Below, piece by piece: positions 16,945 to 25,479 of a stretch of DNA of 39,980 nucleotides (the first letter of the stretch is position 1; every line of letters starts with the position of its first letter). The DNA comes from Halioglobus japonicus (GTDB taxonomy: Bacteria; Pseudomonadota; Gammaproteobacteria; Pseudomonadales; Halieaceae), in the NCBI GenBank assembly GCA_902705825.1, contig CACSIL010000051.1, positions 45,176 to 85,155 on the forward strand. The letters run 5' to 3'. Made by a program: the position numbers and the translations under genes. Under the pieces are notes generated by a model. It was not told where the DNA came from, made no database searches, and saw only the letters and a list, made by a program, of their open reading frames with translations.

Positions 16945-19863
16945 CTATTGGTACGGCGCTCCGTGATCCAGCCAATCCTTCAGCAGCACCCTCTCCTCTT
17001 TTGAAATCCCGGTATCGGGGTGCCCCGTCTTGTAGTCGATATCCCAGTTGAACGTGCCGTTTGTCCTGCCGTCCATGCGCTTGTTATTGGCGTACCAGTA
17101 AAGCGGCGACTCAAGTGCAAACTTGGATACAAAGCGACTGGTAAGGGGCCGCCACAATGAGTTGTCACGCACTCCCGGCGTTGACGGGGTGATGGGCAGC
17201 CAGGGCTTGAAGTCGCGCTGCTGCGTGTCCCATACAATCCTCGAATACAATAGCTCGTCGTTTTCAAAGCCGCTGTGGCAGCCACCGCAGGAGCGAGTGA
17301 TGATGGGTTGCACCTGTGCGAACTTCGGCAAGTCGTGGGCCTTTCCCGCTTTGGGTGTGCGCTTGGCGGCCAGGGTATTGGCAAACCGCTTCACAGCTGG
17401 CACTTCGCCAAGTTCCGCGAACCGCTCCTCGGAGTGGGCATCATGGCAGCCGTGACAGGTTCGGGTCTCACCGGGGCGCAGGGAGTGAAGCATATCGTCG
17501 TGGGCGATAACCTCGCCGTTGGCATTCTCTCCGCTCATCAGCAGGGGTGTATCGCAAGGCACTTCCATTTTAACCGAGCCATCCGCTTCCAGAGGGACTC
17601 TCTGATACCCTTTCATATCACGATAGCCGAGCGTGTTCATGGTCATCTTATACAGTTCGCTATTGCCGTTGTAGCTGATATCCCACAACTCGGGCAGCGA
17701 GATGGACAGGTATTTCATACTGTCTGCAAAATACTTCGGGTTCTCTGTCTGCGGCTGTACCGCGCAACCCTGCCACGCGCAGCGCTGGGTGGAGGCCGCC
17801 TGCGGATGTGAGCCCGGGCGCGCGTAGAGTTCTGATTTGCGCGCATCGACCACTTGCAGATAGCATTTTCCCGGCGTCAGCGGTTCTGGCCTGTTGGGGG
17901 CCGCCTGCCCAAAGAGTTCCTGATAGGGCTTGATGGGTTTGGCGTCCCACACCTGGTAGTTGGGATCGTCCACCACCGGCGTCATCTGTGTGGGGTCGAA
18001 CGGGTTGGTTGTAGTGGGAAGCTCGCTGGTCGCGCCTGCCGGTGCGTTTACTCGCATGATGGTTCTGCGACACACTGAGTTGTCTCCCAGCCACTTCTTC
18101 GTCACCTGCTCACCGGTGGCGACAGCATAGCACTGGCCACGGGCATGGGTAATCAGGAAGTGATCCGCATCCAGCGCCGCCGGATAACCTGCCTTGCCAA
18201 AAGATCGATCCGCAAGGCCGGGCCCGCGGTACTCGAAACCCGGCGAGGCATCACCGGATTGCCCCCAGGGCGTGAGTGCCTTGAAAGAGGATGGCAGGAA
18301 GGTCCCGCTGCCGGGCGCATTACTGGCCGGTTGCAGGTAGGGGTACTTGATACAGGATGCCTTGCTGCATCCCTCAACATGGGGGCTGCCATAGTCAAAC
18401 GCGTAAATTGCGCCATTGCTGCCATTGTGGTTGGAGCGATAGTAAGTGGTGAGCGCCAATTTGTTCTTGAAAATTTCTGCCACTGATCGCAGCCCACGGA
18501 TTTCTTCAAAGCCTATCAATCCGCCCCTGGTTTTACTTACGCCCCCAATAGTGGGTGCCGTGGGCAGCCAGCCTCGGGTCTTGAGAATATTCTGCTTGTG
18601 ACCGTGCAGTTTCACTGTCATATCGGCACCATTGCCATCCACGCGGCACAACCACATCAGGTTGGGCAGCGCGACCTGCATATTCTGGCCGGGGTAAAAC
18701 CCCTTGTCGGCGTGCGCGTTGTAGCAGGAGTACACCACATCGCCATTGGCCATCACCTCCGGTGCCAGCGCGTTGAGGTCCTGCGGGCCCCAGTTAACCG
18801 CATCAGTGCCATCGATGTTCATCTTCCACAACTGCATAGCCTGCCCCGCTGGGCCGTAGGGGTAAGTCTGAGAGACACAATAGGGGTAATTACTACAGTA
18901 CTTAAGATGCTGGTTTCCGCCTTCGCGATTGGGCCACTTGCCAGCGCGATTGGAGACAAATACCAGTTCGGTATTGGACAGCCAGGCCGGCTGTCGATCT
19001 ATCGCCTTGGGAACATTATTGTAGTTAGCCGCACAACCACCGCCGGGGTGGTGACCGATAGGTGTATTGGTTTTTTTCTCAATATCGTAGATGTACAGTT
19101 GCGCGCACAGCAGTGGCGCGAGTTGCTCGATACGGCCGTTGAACTGCGGCACAATCCCGTTCTTCCCCGGCGCGGAAAAGCCCACGCTGTACACAATCTT
19201 TTTGCCATCGGGGCTGACACGCGCTTCCTGCGCCACACAGTTGTAGTCCTTGTTTCCGGTGCAGTCGAAAATAACCTCCGGGGTACTGCCATCCAGTGCA
19301 TCAATCACTACATCCGCCTCGGCCAACAGATCGTTGATGCGGCGAACATCAGTTGCATACTGAAAATTGGCTACCTCTGAATCAGCAGTGTTGCCGGGGA
19401 TCGGGTCGGATTTGTAGGGCTGGCGAGTGTATACCAGCGCGGTACCCTTCATATCGGCCGGTGGAAGGGCTTTGGCTGCGGGCGGTGTTGCGGGTTCTGT
19501 TGATGCACTCGATGAGCGCTTTACAGACTGTTTTTCTGCCGTTCGTTTAGCGTTGGAAGACGCAGGCTCTGGTGCTGGTGCACTCTGCGTTTGACTGACC
19601 GCAAAAACGCGCTCGGCGAGCGACTCAGCGCCCGTGTCACTGCCACTTTCATCAGTTGTGGTTTGCGGGCTGTCACCCTGCTTGATACGTTTAAACTCAT
19701 TCCAGGAACTGGTGTTGGCCACGGTGTAACCGGCGGGCCCGGATGCCGCTTCAATAGTAATCGCGAACGAGTCGTCGGCCGCATGAGAGTGTGCAAACGA
19801 AAGAACCGCAAGCGACAGAACCAGCGGCCAGCGCAACGCCGAAATTTTCAGGGACTTGGTCAT
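16945..19863 (-). CDS. Exported di-heme protein related to hydrazine synthase alpha subunit
   Basis: Protein of 972 residues. The start is set at MTKSLKISALRWPL, which gives a good signal peptide with cleavage near AHSHA (residue 29); the frame extends 11 codons further to 19896. After a low-complexity Ser/Ala/Pro region comes a beta-propeller-like part (ARVSPDGKKIVYSVG, ALVYTRQPYKSDP, ELVFVSNRAGKWPN). The C-terminal part has two c-type haem motifs, CHGCH (803-807) and CGGCH (859-863). This layout and motifs such as GETRTCHGCHDAHSEERF match proteins annotated with the hydrazine synthase alpha domain. In anammox bacteria that subunit makes hydrazine, but there is no beta or gamma subunit here, so hydrazine synthesis is not implied. 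Periplasmic redox role, substrate unknown. Confidence 0.8.
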   Translation of the reverse strand: MTKSLKISALRWPLVLSLAVLSFAHSHAADDSFAITIEAASGPAGYTVANTSSWNEFKRIKQGDSPQTTTDESGSDTGAESLAERVFAVSQTQSAPAPEPASSNAKRTAEKQSVKRSSSASTEPATPPAAKALPPADMKGTALVYTRQPYKSDPIPGNTADSEVANFQYATDVRRINDLLAEADVVIDALDGSTPEVIFDCTGNKDYNCVAQEARVSPDGKKIVYSVGFSAPGKNGIVPQFNGRIEQLAPLLCAQLYIYDIEKKTNTPIGHHPGGGCAANYNNVPKAIDRQPAWLSNTELVFVSNRAGKWPNREGGNQHLKYCSNYPYCVSQTYPYGPAGQAMQLWKMNIDGTDAVNWGPQDLNALAPEVMANGDVVYSCYNAHADKGFYPGQNMQVALPNLMWLCRVDGNGADMTVKLHGHKQNILKTRGWLPTAPTIGGVSKTRGGLIGFEEIRGLRSVAEIFKNKLALTTYYRSNHNGSNGAIYAFDYGSPHVEGCSKASCIKYPYLQPASNAPGSGTFLPSSFKALTPWGQSGDASPGFEYRGPGLADRSFGKAGYPAALDADHFLITHARGQCYAVATGEQVTKKWLGDNSVCRRTIMRVNAPAGATSELPTTTNPFDPTQMTPVVDDPNYQVWDAKPIKPYQELFGQAAPNRPEPLTPGKCYLQVVDARKSELYARPGSHPQAASTQRCAWQGCAVQPQTENPKYFADSMKYLSISLPELWDISYNGNSELYKMTMNTLGYRDMKGYQRVPLEADGSVKMEVPCDTPLLMSGENANGEVIAHDDMLHSLRPGETRTCHGCHDAHSEERFAELGEVPAVKRFANTLAAKRTPKAGKAHDLPKFAQVQPIITRSCGGCHSGFENDELLYSRIVWDTQQRDFKPWLPITPSTPGVRDNSLWRPLTSRFVSKFALESPLYWYANNKRMDGRTNGTFNWDIDYKTGHPDTGISKEERVLLKDWLDHGAPYQ

Positions 19864-20027
19864 CCGGTCAGTCCAAAGCAGTCGATAATTTGGCATGGGG
19901 CCCCACGTTGAGCGTATATCTCAAGCATAACAGAACATTGCAGATGCCTCTGCCCATACGCGGGTAATCAGTAGAAGCATCGGCAGCTCGCCAAAGCGGT
20001 TCTGAAACAGACACTGGTCGGCACAGC

Positions 20028-20062
20028 GAAAAAAAACCGGGCTGCGTCAGCAATAAACTTCC
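20028..20062 (-). terminator. Possible terminator after the lipoprotein gene
   Basis: On the minus strand a short stem GCTG-ACG-CAGC is followed by CCGG and eight T. It lies 50-80 bases past the stop at 20113. The stem is short, so strength is doubtful. If it works, the di-haem gene downstream has its own promoter in 19864-20027. Confidence 0.4.
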
Positions 20063-20112
20063 TGACAGGGTATCTCGGTATAGCTGATGTCAGCAGAGTG
20101 GACCATCAACCC

Positions 20113-21021
20113 TTATTGAACCAAGCGATAGAACCAACCTCCAGTCCATCTAGGTTCTATCATCTCCGGAACAAGGCCGATCCAACAGGGGGTCGGCTGG
20201 GAGACACCGGTAGTCAGAAACTTAGAGGTGCTGGTATCGGAAACCCAACCTGCGATTACCGGCTCACCAAATGTGGAACCGGTTCCGAACGTAAAGACAT
20301 CGCGGAGGTCAGTGCAACCACCGCCATAAGATCGAACGAACGGCTCGACCTCTGCTGAAGTCGCCCAGCGCCACCCTCTCAAATCAACGCCATTGAGTTG
20401 CCCTCTGCACAGGGGCAAGCCGTGTATTGAAGGACAGACCTCGTGGACATCGTCCCAGGAAAGATTGAGGAAATCGATGGGCTGCGCCCACTCCTTGCCA
20501 TCGACAATGTTGGAGTTCGGCAACGGATTCGGGCAGCCAAAGCCGTCCTCATCAGGCCAGGTCAGCGGGCAATTGTCCTCATCGTCATTGCGCCCATCAT
20601 CGTCATCATCGCCATCATGCGGATCCAGAATGCCATCGCCGTCGGTATCGATACCAAGATACTCAAACTCGGGCATCAGATAGATGGTCTTGAATCCGGC
20701 AAGTGCAGTCCTGGCGAAGGCGCTGTCTTCAATAGCGAGTGTGCAGGTAGTGCTGGTTGAATCACCGCATTTAAACCCGGTCGAATTTTTCCATTGCACA
20801 AACTGATAACCAGGCTTTGCGCTGGCAGTAAAGGTTTCACTAAAGGGCAGCGTTACTGCAGAGATGTCATAGGTGCAGTATTCCCCGTCGATACCGCCGT
20901 CACAATCGCGCGCGCCGGAGGCAGACTCCACCATCCCCCCGGGCGGCACCACCACATCCAGTTTGCAACCGGTTACTGTGAGTGCCATACAGGCGGCGAG
21001 CAAAAGGCGTATTTTAATCAT
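20113..21021 (-). CDS. Lipoprotein with calcium-type (TSP3-like) repeats
   Basis: Protein of 302 residues with lipobox LTVTGC (C19). Residues 20-115 resemble an Ig-like or repeat segment (PGYQFVQWKNSTGFKCG) as in bacterial surface proteins. Then comes a run of Asp repeats, DTDGDGILDPHDGDDDDDG and NDDEDNCP, like thrombospondin type 3 calcium sites. The C-terminal 130 residues (SWDDVHEVCPSIHGLPLC, LRGWRWATSAEVEPFV) look like the carbohydrate- or ligand-binding DUF1566-type ends. About ten cysteines suggest disulfides in the periplasm or outside. Function is unknown. It lies between the di-haem gene and a small unknown gene on the same strand. Confidence 0.75.
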   Translation of the reverse strand: MIKIRLLLAACMALTVTGCKLDVVVPPGGMVESASGARDCDGGIDGEYCTYDISAVTLPFSETFTASAKPGYQFVQWKNSTGFKCGDSTSTTCTLAIEDSAFARTALAGFKTIYLMPEFEYLGIDTDGDGILDPHDGDDDDDGRNDDEDNCPLTWPDEDGFGCPNPLPNSNIVDGKEWAQPIDFLNLSWDDVHEVCPSIHGLPLCRGQLNGVDLRGWRWATSAEVEPFVRSYGGGCTDLRDVFTFGTGSTFGEPVIAGWVSDTSTSKFLTTGVSQPTPCWIGLVPEMIEPRWTGGWFYRLVQ

Positions 21022-21098
21022 GATAAATCCATTATCGAAAGGTAAAGACCTGTCACGCCGGCAATCCCTGCGCCGGCATAGAGGACAGTTGCGCCGCG

Positions 21099-21437
21099 CT
21101 AGCTACGCACAGTCTCCCCGGCACGGGTCAGGCGTGCGCTATTGCAAACAGCCGCAGTTCCGCCGAGAGACGCACAGGCACGGAAGGTGATATTGTCAGG
21201 TTCGTAGTTACCCACCACATGCACCTGCTCGCCGTTGACGATAACGTTGATACCATTCAGCCCGATAGCCGCCATAGAGACTTCCACATTGTTAAAGGGC
21301 TCGGTGAGTGTTGCTCTTTCGTTCTGGATATCGACAGTGATGCCAATTTCATCGCCCATAAACCGCCCCTCGACAGGGTTTCCATCAAACATGGTGGTCG
21401 AGTTGGGATCGATACTGACAAATACCGGTATACTCAT
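21099..21437 (-). CDS. Unrecognised 112-aa protein
   Basis: Protein starting MSIPVFVSIDPNSTTMFDGN with ribosome site AGGAG seven bases upstream. It has a beta-rich look (MGDEIGITVDIQN, GINVIVNGEQVHVVG), no signal peptide and two cysteines. No family recognised. It could belong to one transcript with the lipoprotein gene 77 bases downstream. Between it and the acyl ligase gene (21438-21658) I see no convincing gene. Confidence 0.6.
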   Translation of the reverse strand: MSIPVFVSIDPNSTTMFDGNPVEGRFMGDEIGITVDIQNERATLTEPFNNVEVSMAAIGLNGINVIVNGEQVHVVGNYEPDNITFRACASLGGTAAVCNSARLTRAGETVRS

Positions 21438-21658
21438 TCAACTACTCCTTATTCTGTTAATTGGATGCATCACTGCTCATCAGCGCGACAGGAAACACCG
21501 TATCTCTAGCGAATTGAGTTATTGGATAACATTTTGAGGCGAAGCGCCACCCTAGATACCAGTCGCTCTCACAGTGATACCAGTGCATGGCGCCATCAAA
21601 CACCTGCGCTGAGATAGGCGAGTGCGGCCCCACCGCCCGGTTAGCAGCTTGTATAGCG

Positions 21659-23254
21659 CTAACCGTCTGTCGTTTCAAAATGCGCTTTATACTGCGCTGA
21701 CAGTTTCGCGCGATCTATCTTACCGTTCGGATTGCGCGGTAAATCGCTGCACAGCTGAATGTGCTCTGGAACCATATAACTTGGCATTTCCTTGCGGCAG
21801 AGCGCGAGTATCGCATCGATATCCACCTCCGCGTTCGCCGGATCTACCAGCAGGATAATAGCCTGGCCCAGCTCGGGGTGTGTCACCCCCAGCGCCACCG
21901 CCTCGGCAGCAAGCCCGGACGCGAAGACGATTTCTTCCACCTCCGTCGGGCTAACCCGGTAACCCGAGGTCTTGATCATTTCATCCCGTCTGCTCTCAAA
22001 ATACAGATAACCGTCGGCATCCATTCTCATCTGGTCGCCCGACCAAACGGCTATTTCAGGCATCGGTATGCCGGACGGCTGACCTGGCGCAGGACGAAAC
22101 CGCTGTGCTGTACGCTCGGGGTCATTCCAATAACCCCTGGCGACAAGGGAGCCCCGGTGAACCAACTCTCCGGGCTCATCCGGCGCGCAACGCGTGCCGT
22201 CTTCGCGCACAATCATCAGCTCAACATTGGGCAGCGCTTTGCCGACGCTACCCGGGCGCTGATCGATCTCGGCAGGCGGCAGATAGGAAGAGCGGAATGC
22301 CTCGGTAAGCCCATACATCTGAAAAATTGCGGTATCGGGTAGTTTGGCGCGCAGCTTATCAAGCGTAGATCGCCTGGCCGCACCGCCGGAGGTTGTGATA
22401 TAGCGCATCGATTTACAGGCACTCTCAGGCCACTCGAGCACAGCAAGCTGATTCCAGATAGGAGGCACTGCCGATATTCCGGTCACCCCGAATTTCACAA
22501 CCGCTGCGACCACTTCTTTCGCTAACAGGTAGTCCATCAGCACCACGGACGCACCGACATAGTAGGCCGTCGTAAGCTGTGTAAGCCCATAGTCAAAGCT
22601 GAGTGGCAGCACAGCCAATAATCGATCACTGGCAGTCAACTCCAGGAAATCAGCAGAACTCTCTGCAGCGGCAACCATATTGAGGTGCGACAACACCACT
22701 CCCTTGGGAGAGCCAGTGCTACCCGATGTATAGAGGATGGCTGCCATATCTGAATCGATGCGTTGGGGCGGATTGACTGCCGGTGTATTGTGCAATTCTT
22801 CCCAGGAGAGCGTCCTGATACCGGGGAGCTGCAGCGGTTCTTTCACCTTGCCTGCAAGCACCAGAAATTCCAGATCGGGACACTGCGCCAGCACTTCCTG
22901 AAGCTGTTTCGCACGGCTCGCAGACGTGATCAGAACACGAACATTACAGTCTCGCAAAATATGCGCGACCTGCTGCGCCTTCAGCATCGGGTTGACCGGC
23001 ACGGCCACGCCACCCGCTGCGGCTGCGCCGAACACCCCGGTCACAACCTCCACCTGTTTGGGCAGATAGATTGCTACCCGCTCGTCCAGGCCCAGGCCGA
23101 GTCCACAAATACTCTGAGAAAAACGCCTTACCTCACCCGCCAACTGCTCGAATGACAGGGTCTCTTTTTTGTAAAGAAGCGCCGTTGACTCCGGGTTTGC
23201 CTCTGCCGTGGCGTAGACCAGGTCATGTAACAGCCGCACGCGCCTAACCTTCAT
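21659..23254 (-). CDS. AMP-forming acyl ligase, exosortase A-associated type
   Basis: Adenylating enzyme of 531 residues that should activate a carboxylic acid as acyl-AMP and pass it to CoA or to a carrier protein. Motifs: A3 P-loop YTSGSTGSPKGVVLSH (175-190), A5 MYGLTEAF, A7 WSGDQMRMDADGYLYF, A8 RRDEMIKTSGYRVSP and the C-terminal lysine in NPNGKIDRAKL. The start MKVRRVRLLHDLVYATAEANP and overall pattern fit the exosortase A system ligase family (TIGR03098, from memory). It is 139 bases downstream of an acyl carrier protein gene, suggesting that the carrier is the acceptor. GGAG lies seven bases before the ATG. The acid activated is unknown. Confidence 0.9.
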   Translation of the reverse strand: MKVRRVRLLHDLVYATAEANPESTALLYKKETLSFEQLAGEVRRFSQSICGLGLGLDERVAIYLPKQVEVVTGVFGAAAAGGVAVPVNPMLKAQQVAHILRDCNVRVLITSASRAKQLQEVLAQCPDLEFLVLAGKVKEPLQLPGIRTLSWEELHNTPAVNPPQRIDSDMAAILYTSGSTGSPKGVVLSHLNMVAAAESSADFLELTASDRLLAVLPLSFDYGLTQLTTAYYVGASVVLMDYLLAKEVVAAVVKFGVTGISAVPPIWNQLAVLEWPESACKSMRYITTSGGAARRSTLDKLRAKLPDTAIFQMYGLTEAFRSSYLPPAEIDQRPGSVGKALPNVELMIVREDGTRCAPDEPGELVHRGSLVARGYWNDPERTAQRFRPAPGQPSGIPMPEIAVWSGDQMRMDADGYLYFESRRDEMIKTSGYRVSPTEVEEIVFASGLAAEAVALGVTHPELGQAIILLVDPANAEVDIDAILALCRKEMPSYMVPEHIQLCSDLPRNPNGKIDRAKLSAQYKAHFETTDG

Positions 23255-23393
23255 TGCTTGCTCCAGTTTATGTCTGAACAGTTGGTGACTACACTATTTC
23301 CAGAGGGTTGAACTGCCGATCTGCGTAACCGACGAGCATTTCACGCCGTGGTAACCACACCCAAGGGCGAGTGCGAAAATTTCTGCAACAGGG

Positions 23394-23636
23394 CTAGCTG
23401 TCGAGGCTCTCGATAAACTCAGCCAGATCACCGACCGTGGCAAAGATATCTGTGGTGATATCCTCGTCATCGATAGCGCAATCCAGTTCGTCTTCAATCG
23501 ACCCGATAACACCCACAATAGTGAGCGAATTGAACTGCGGATAGTTGCCAAGAATCTCCGTATCCGCCGTCAGTTCATCCAGCTCCAACTGCAGATTTGT
23601 CGCAAGCACTTTTTTTGCCAGATCCAAGGCTTCCAC
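23394..23636 (-). CDS. Acyl carrier protein
   Basis: Acidic protein of 80 residues in the phosphopantetheine-binding family. The attachment serine is S37 in QFNSLTIVGVI; the usual Asp before Ser is Asn here, which occurs in dedicated carrier proteins outside fatty acid synthesis. Helix 1 (ALDLAKKVLATNL) and the final helix (TVGDLAEFIESL) are typical. The start is GTG with GGGGG upstream. It probably works with the adjacent acyl ligase; divergent KamA and aminotransferase genes suggest an aminoacyl or amino acid-derived cargo, which is inference. Confidence 0.88.
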   Translation of the reverse strand: MEALDLAKKVLATNLQLELDELTADTEILGNYPQFNSLTIVGVIGSIEDELDCAIDDEDITTDIFATVGDLAEFIESLDS

Positions 23637-24069
23637 AGAGTACCCCCTTAATTGTTAGAACGTTACACCAACACGCAGATACATTTCGTTTGCATCTAGC
23701 GCATACACTATATTTTGAGATGAAAGAAATACATACCAGCGGACTATTGATTGTGTGCGCTACATCGCAAACCAGAAGATTCTAGGGAATCTACTAGAAA
23801 ATAAGTCGACTCTCCTCTACCATTGGGGTATTGCTGTACTGAACTGAGCATATTCTGCAGAAAGGTACATTGCAACGGTCGCGCTAGAATTATTCTTGTG
23901 TCTCGTAGATGGTCGAACGCAGACATCTTCGATACTCAAATTGCGGTAATGCTGAACGGTGGTTAACAGAGCCTGGCCAATGGTCTGGTCTGACAATCGA
24001 CTGTCGCTAAAAATCAACAGTCGAACCACGCATCACTCACCGCATATCGTTGGACGGACGGAAGGACGT
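23637..24069. promoter_or_regulatory. Divergent intergenic region, acp / kamA-like
   Basis: A 433-base gap, lower in GC than its neighbours, between divergent genes. Overlapping inverted repeats lie at 23777-23799: AGATTC-TAGG-GAATCT and TTCTAG-N8-CTAGAA, a plausible operator. No RNA gene or convincing protein frame was found; small open frames here lack ribosome sites. Confidence 0.4.
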
Positions 24070-25452
24070 ATGAACCAAATTTCAGTAATTGATGACACCG
24101 AGACTGACAACCTCATTCCGACCAGCATATTGTCGCAGTTCAAGGTCTACACACACAAAGATATAGACAACATACCGCAGTTGGAGGCCGTCGAACGCTC
24201 TGCGCTTTTTGAAATGAAAGTGGTCTCCTCGATACTGCCATTTCGGGTCAATCAGTATGTGATCGAGCACCTGATCGATTGGTCAAACGTGCCGGACGAT
24301 CCAATTTACCAACTGACATTCCCCCAGAAGGATATGCTGCCACCGGGAATGTATCAGGAAATGGCACTGTTGATTGAACAGGATGCGCCGCGCGGCGAGG
24401 TTCAGGCACTGGCCAGTAAATTGCGCGCGCAACTCAACCCGCAGCCAAGTGGCCAGTTGGAGATGAACGTACCGCTGGACAGCAACGGCAACCGCTTGAA
24501 TGGTCTACAGCACAAGTATCGAGAAACGGTGCTGTTTTTCCCGACACAGGGTCAAACGTGTCACAGCTACTGTACGTTTTGTTTTCGTTGGGCGCAGTTT
24601 GTCGGCGATGAAAACCTGCGTATGGCCTCGACCGATACCGCTGAACTTCACACCTATCTCAGGGAACATCAGGAAGTCTCAGATCTGCTGGTAACAGGCG
24701 GCGACCCGATGGTAATGAAAACCCGCCACCTGGCGGCGTTGCTGAAACCGCTCACAGACCCGCAGTATGCCCATATCAGAACAATCCGCATCGGTACCAA
24801 AGCACTCACATTCTGGCCGCAGCGATTCGTCAGTGACAGCGATGCAACTGAACTATTAGCCCTGCTCTCGCATCTGGTGAAATCCGGCAAACACGTTGCC
24901 ATCATGGCGCACTTCAATCACTGGCGTGAGCTGGATACCCCCATTGCACAAAATGCCATCGAGCTACTGCGCAATACCGGAGTGGAGATTCGCAGCCAGG
25001 GCCCTGTACTGGCCCACATCAACGATCACCCGGATACCTGGGCAAAAAACTGGGGTATGCAGGTAAAGGCTGGTGTCATCCCCTACTACATGTTCGTAGA
25101 GCGGGACACCGGAGCCAGACAGTATTTTGAAATGCCACTGGCCAAGGCCTGGTCGATCTACAGCGCTGCGGTGAAGCAACTATCCGGGCTAGGGCGCACG
25201 GCGCGTGGGCCAGTGATGAGCGCGTCACCGGGAAAAGTCGAAGTACAGGGTGTCGCCGAAATCAACGGCGAAAAAGTTTTCGTGCTGAGGTTTCTACAGA
25301 GCCGCAATCCCGACTGGGCGTACCGGCCCTTTTTTGCACAGTACTGTGAAAAGGCGACATGGCTTGACCAGCTCAAGCCGGCCTTCGGCGAGAAAGAGTT
25401 TTTCTTCGAACGCGAGTACAATGAGTTGCAACAAACTCGCCACAACAACTGA
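24070..25452 (+). CDS. KamA family radical SAM protein (lysine 2,3-aminomutase-like)
   Basis: Protein of 460 residues. The start at MNQISVIDDTE has the ribosome site AAGGAC; the frame is open 37 codons further upstream without such a site. The radical SAM cluster motif is CX3CX2C in CHSYCTFC (C164, C168, C171). LLVTGGDPMVM and IRTIRIGTKAL are further KamA-type segments. The C-terminal part MSASPGKVEVQGVAEINGEK replaces the glycine-rich PLP-lysine motif of lysine 2,3-aminomutase. The family moves amino groups from alpha to beta; here the substrate and even PLP use are uncertain. The aminotransferase gene follows after 27 bases. Confidence 0.88.
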   Translation: MNQISVIDDTETDNLIPTSILSQFKVYTHKDIDNIPQLEAVERSALFEMKVVSSILPFRVNQYVIEHLIDWSNVPDDPIYQLTFPQKDMLPPGMYQEMALLIEQDAPRGEVQALASKLRAQLNPQPSGQLEMNVPLDSNGNRLNGLQHKYRETVLFFPTQGQTCHSYCTFCFRWAQFVGDENLRMASTDTAELHTYLREHQEVSDLLVTGGDPMVMKTRHLAALLKPLTDPQYAHIRTIRIGTKALTFWPQRFVSDSDATELLALLSHLVKSGKHVAIMAHFNHWRELDTPIAQNAIELLRNTGVEIRSQGPVLAHINDHPDTWAKNWGMQVKAGVIPYYMFVERDTGARQYFEMPLAKAWSIYSAAVKQLSGLGRTARGPVMSASPGKVEVQGVAEINGEKVFVLRFLQSRNPDWAYRPFFAQYCEKATWLDQLKPAFGEKEFFFEREYNELQQTRHNN

Positions 25453-25479
25453 TCGCGACCTCCTCATGGCAGGATAAAA

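Noticed and set aside
18598..19380. 260-codon plus-strand frame opposite the di-haem gene
   Set aside because: Shadow caused by the codon bias of the real gene, which has a signal peptide and haem motifs.
16945..19863. Hydrazine synthesis (anammox) capacity
   Set aside because: Only an alpha-like subunit is seen; no beta/gamma subunit or hydrazine dehydrogenase is in the window.
21457..21678. 73-codon minus-strand frame starting inside the end of the acyl ligase gene (contains HWYHCESDWYLGW)
   Set aside because: The start is TTG inside the ligase gene without a ribosome site, and no family is recognised. It could be a small real gene, but I cannot support it.
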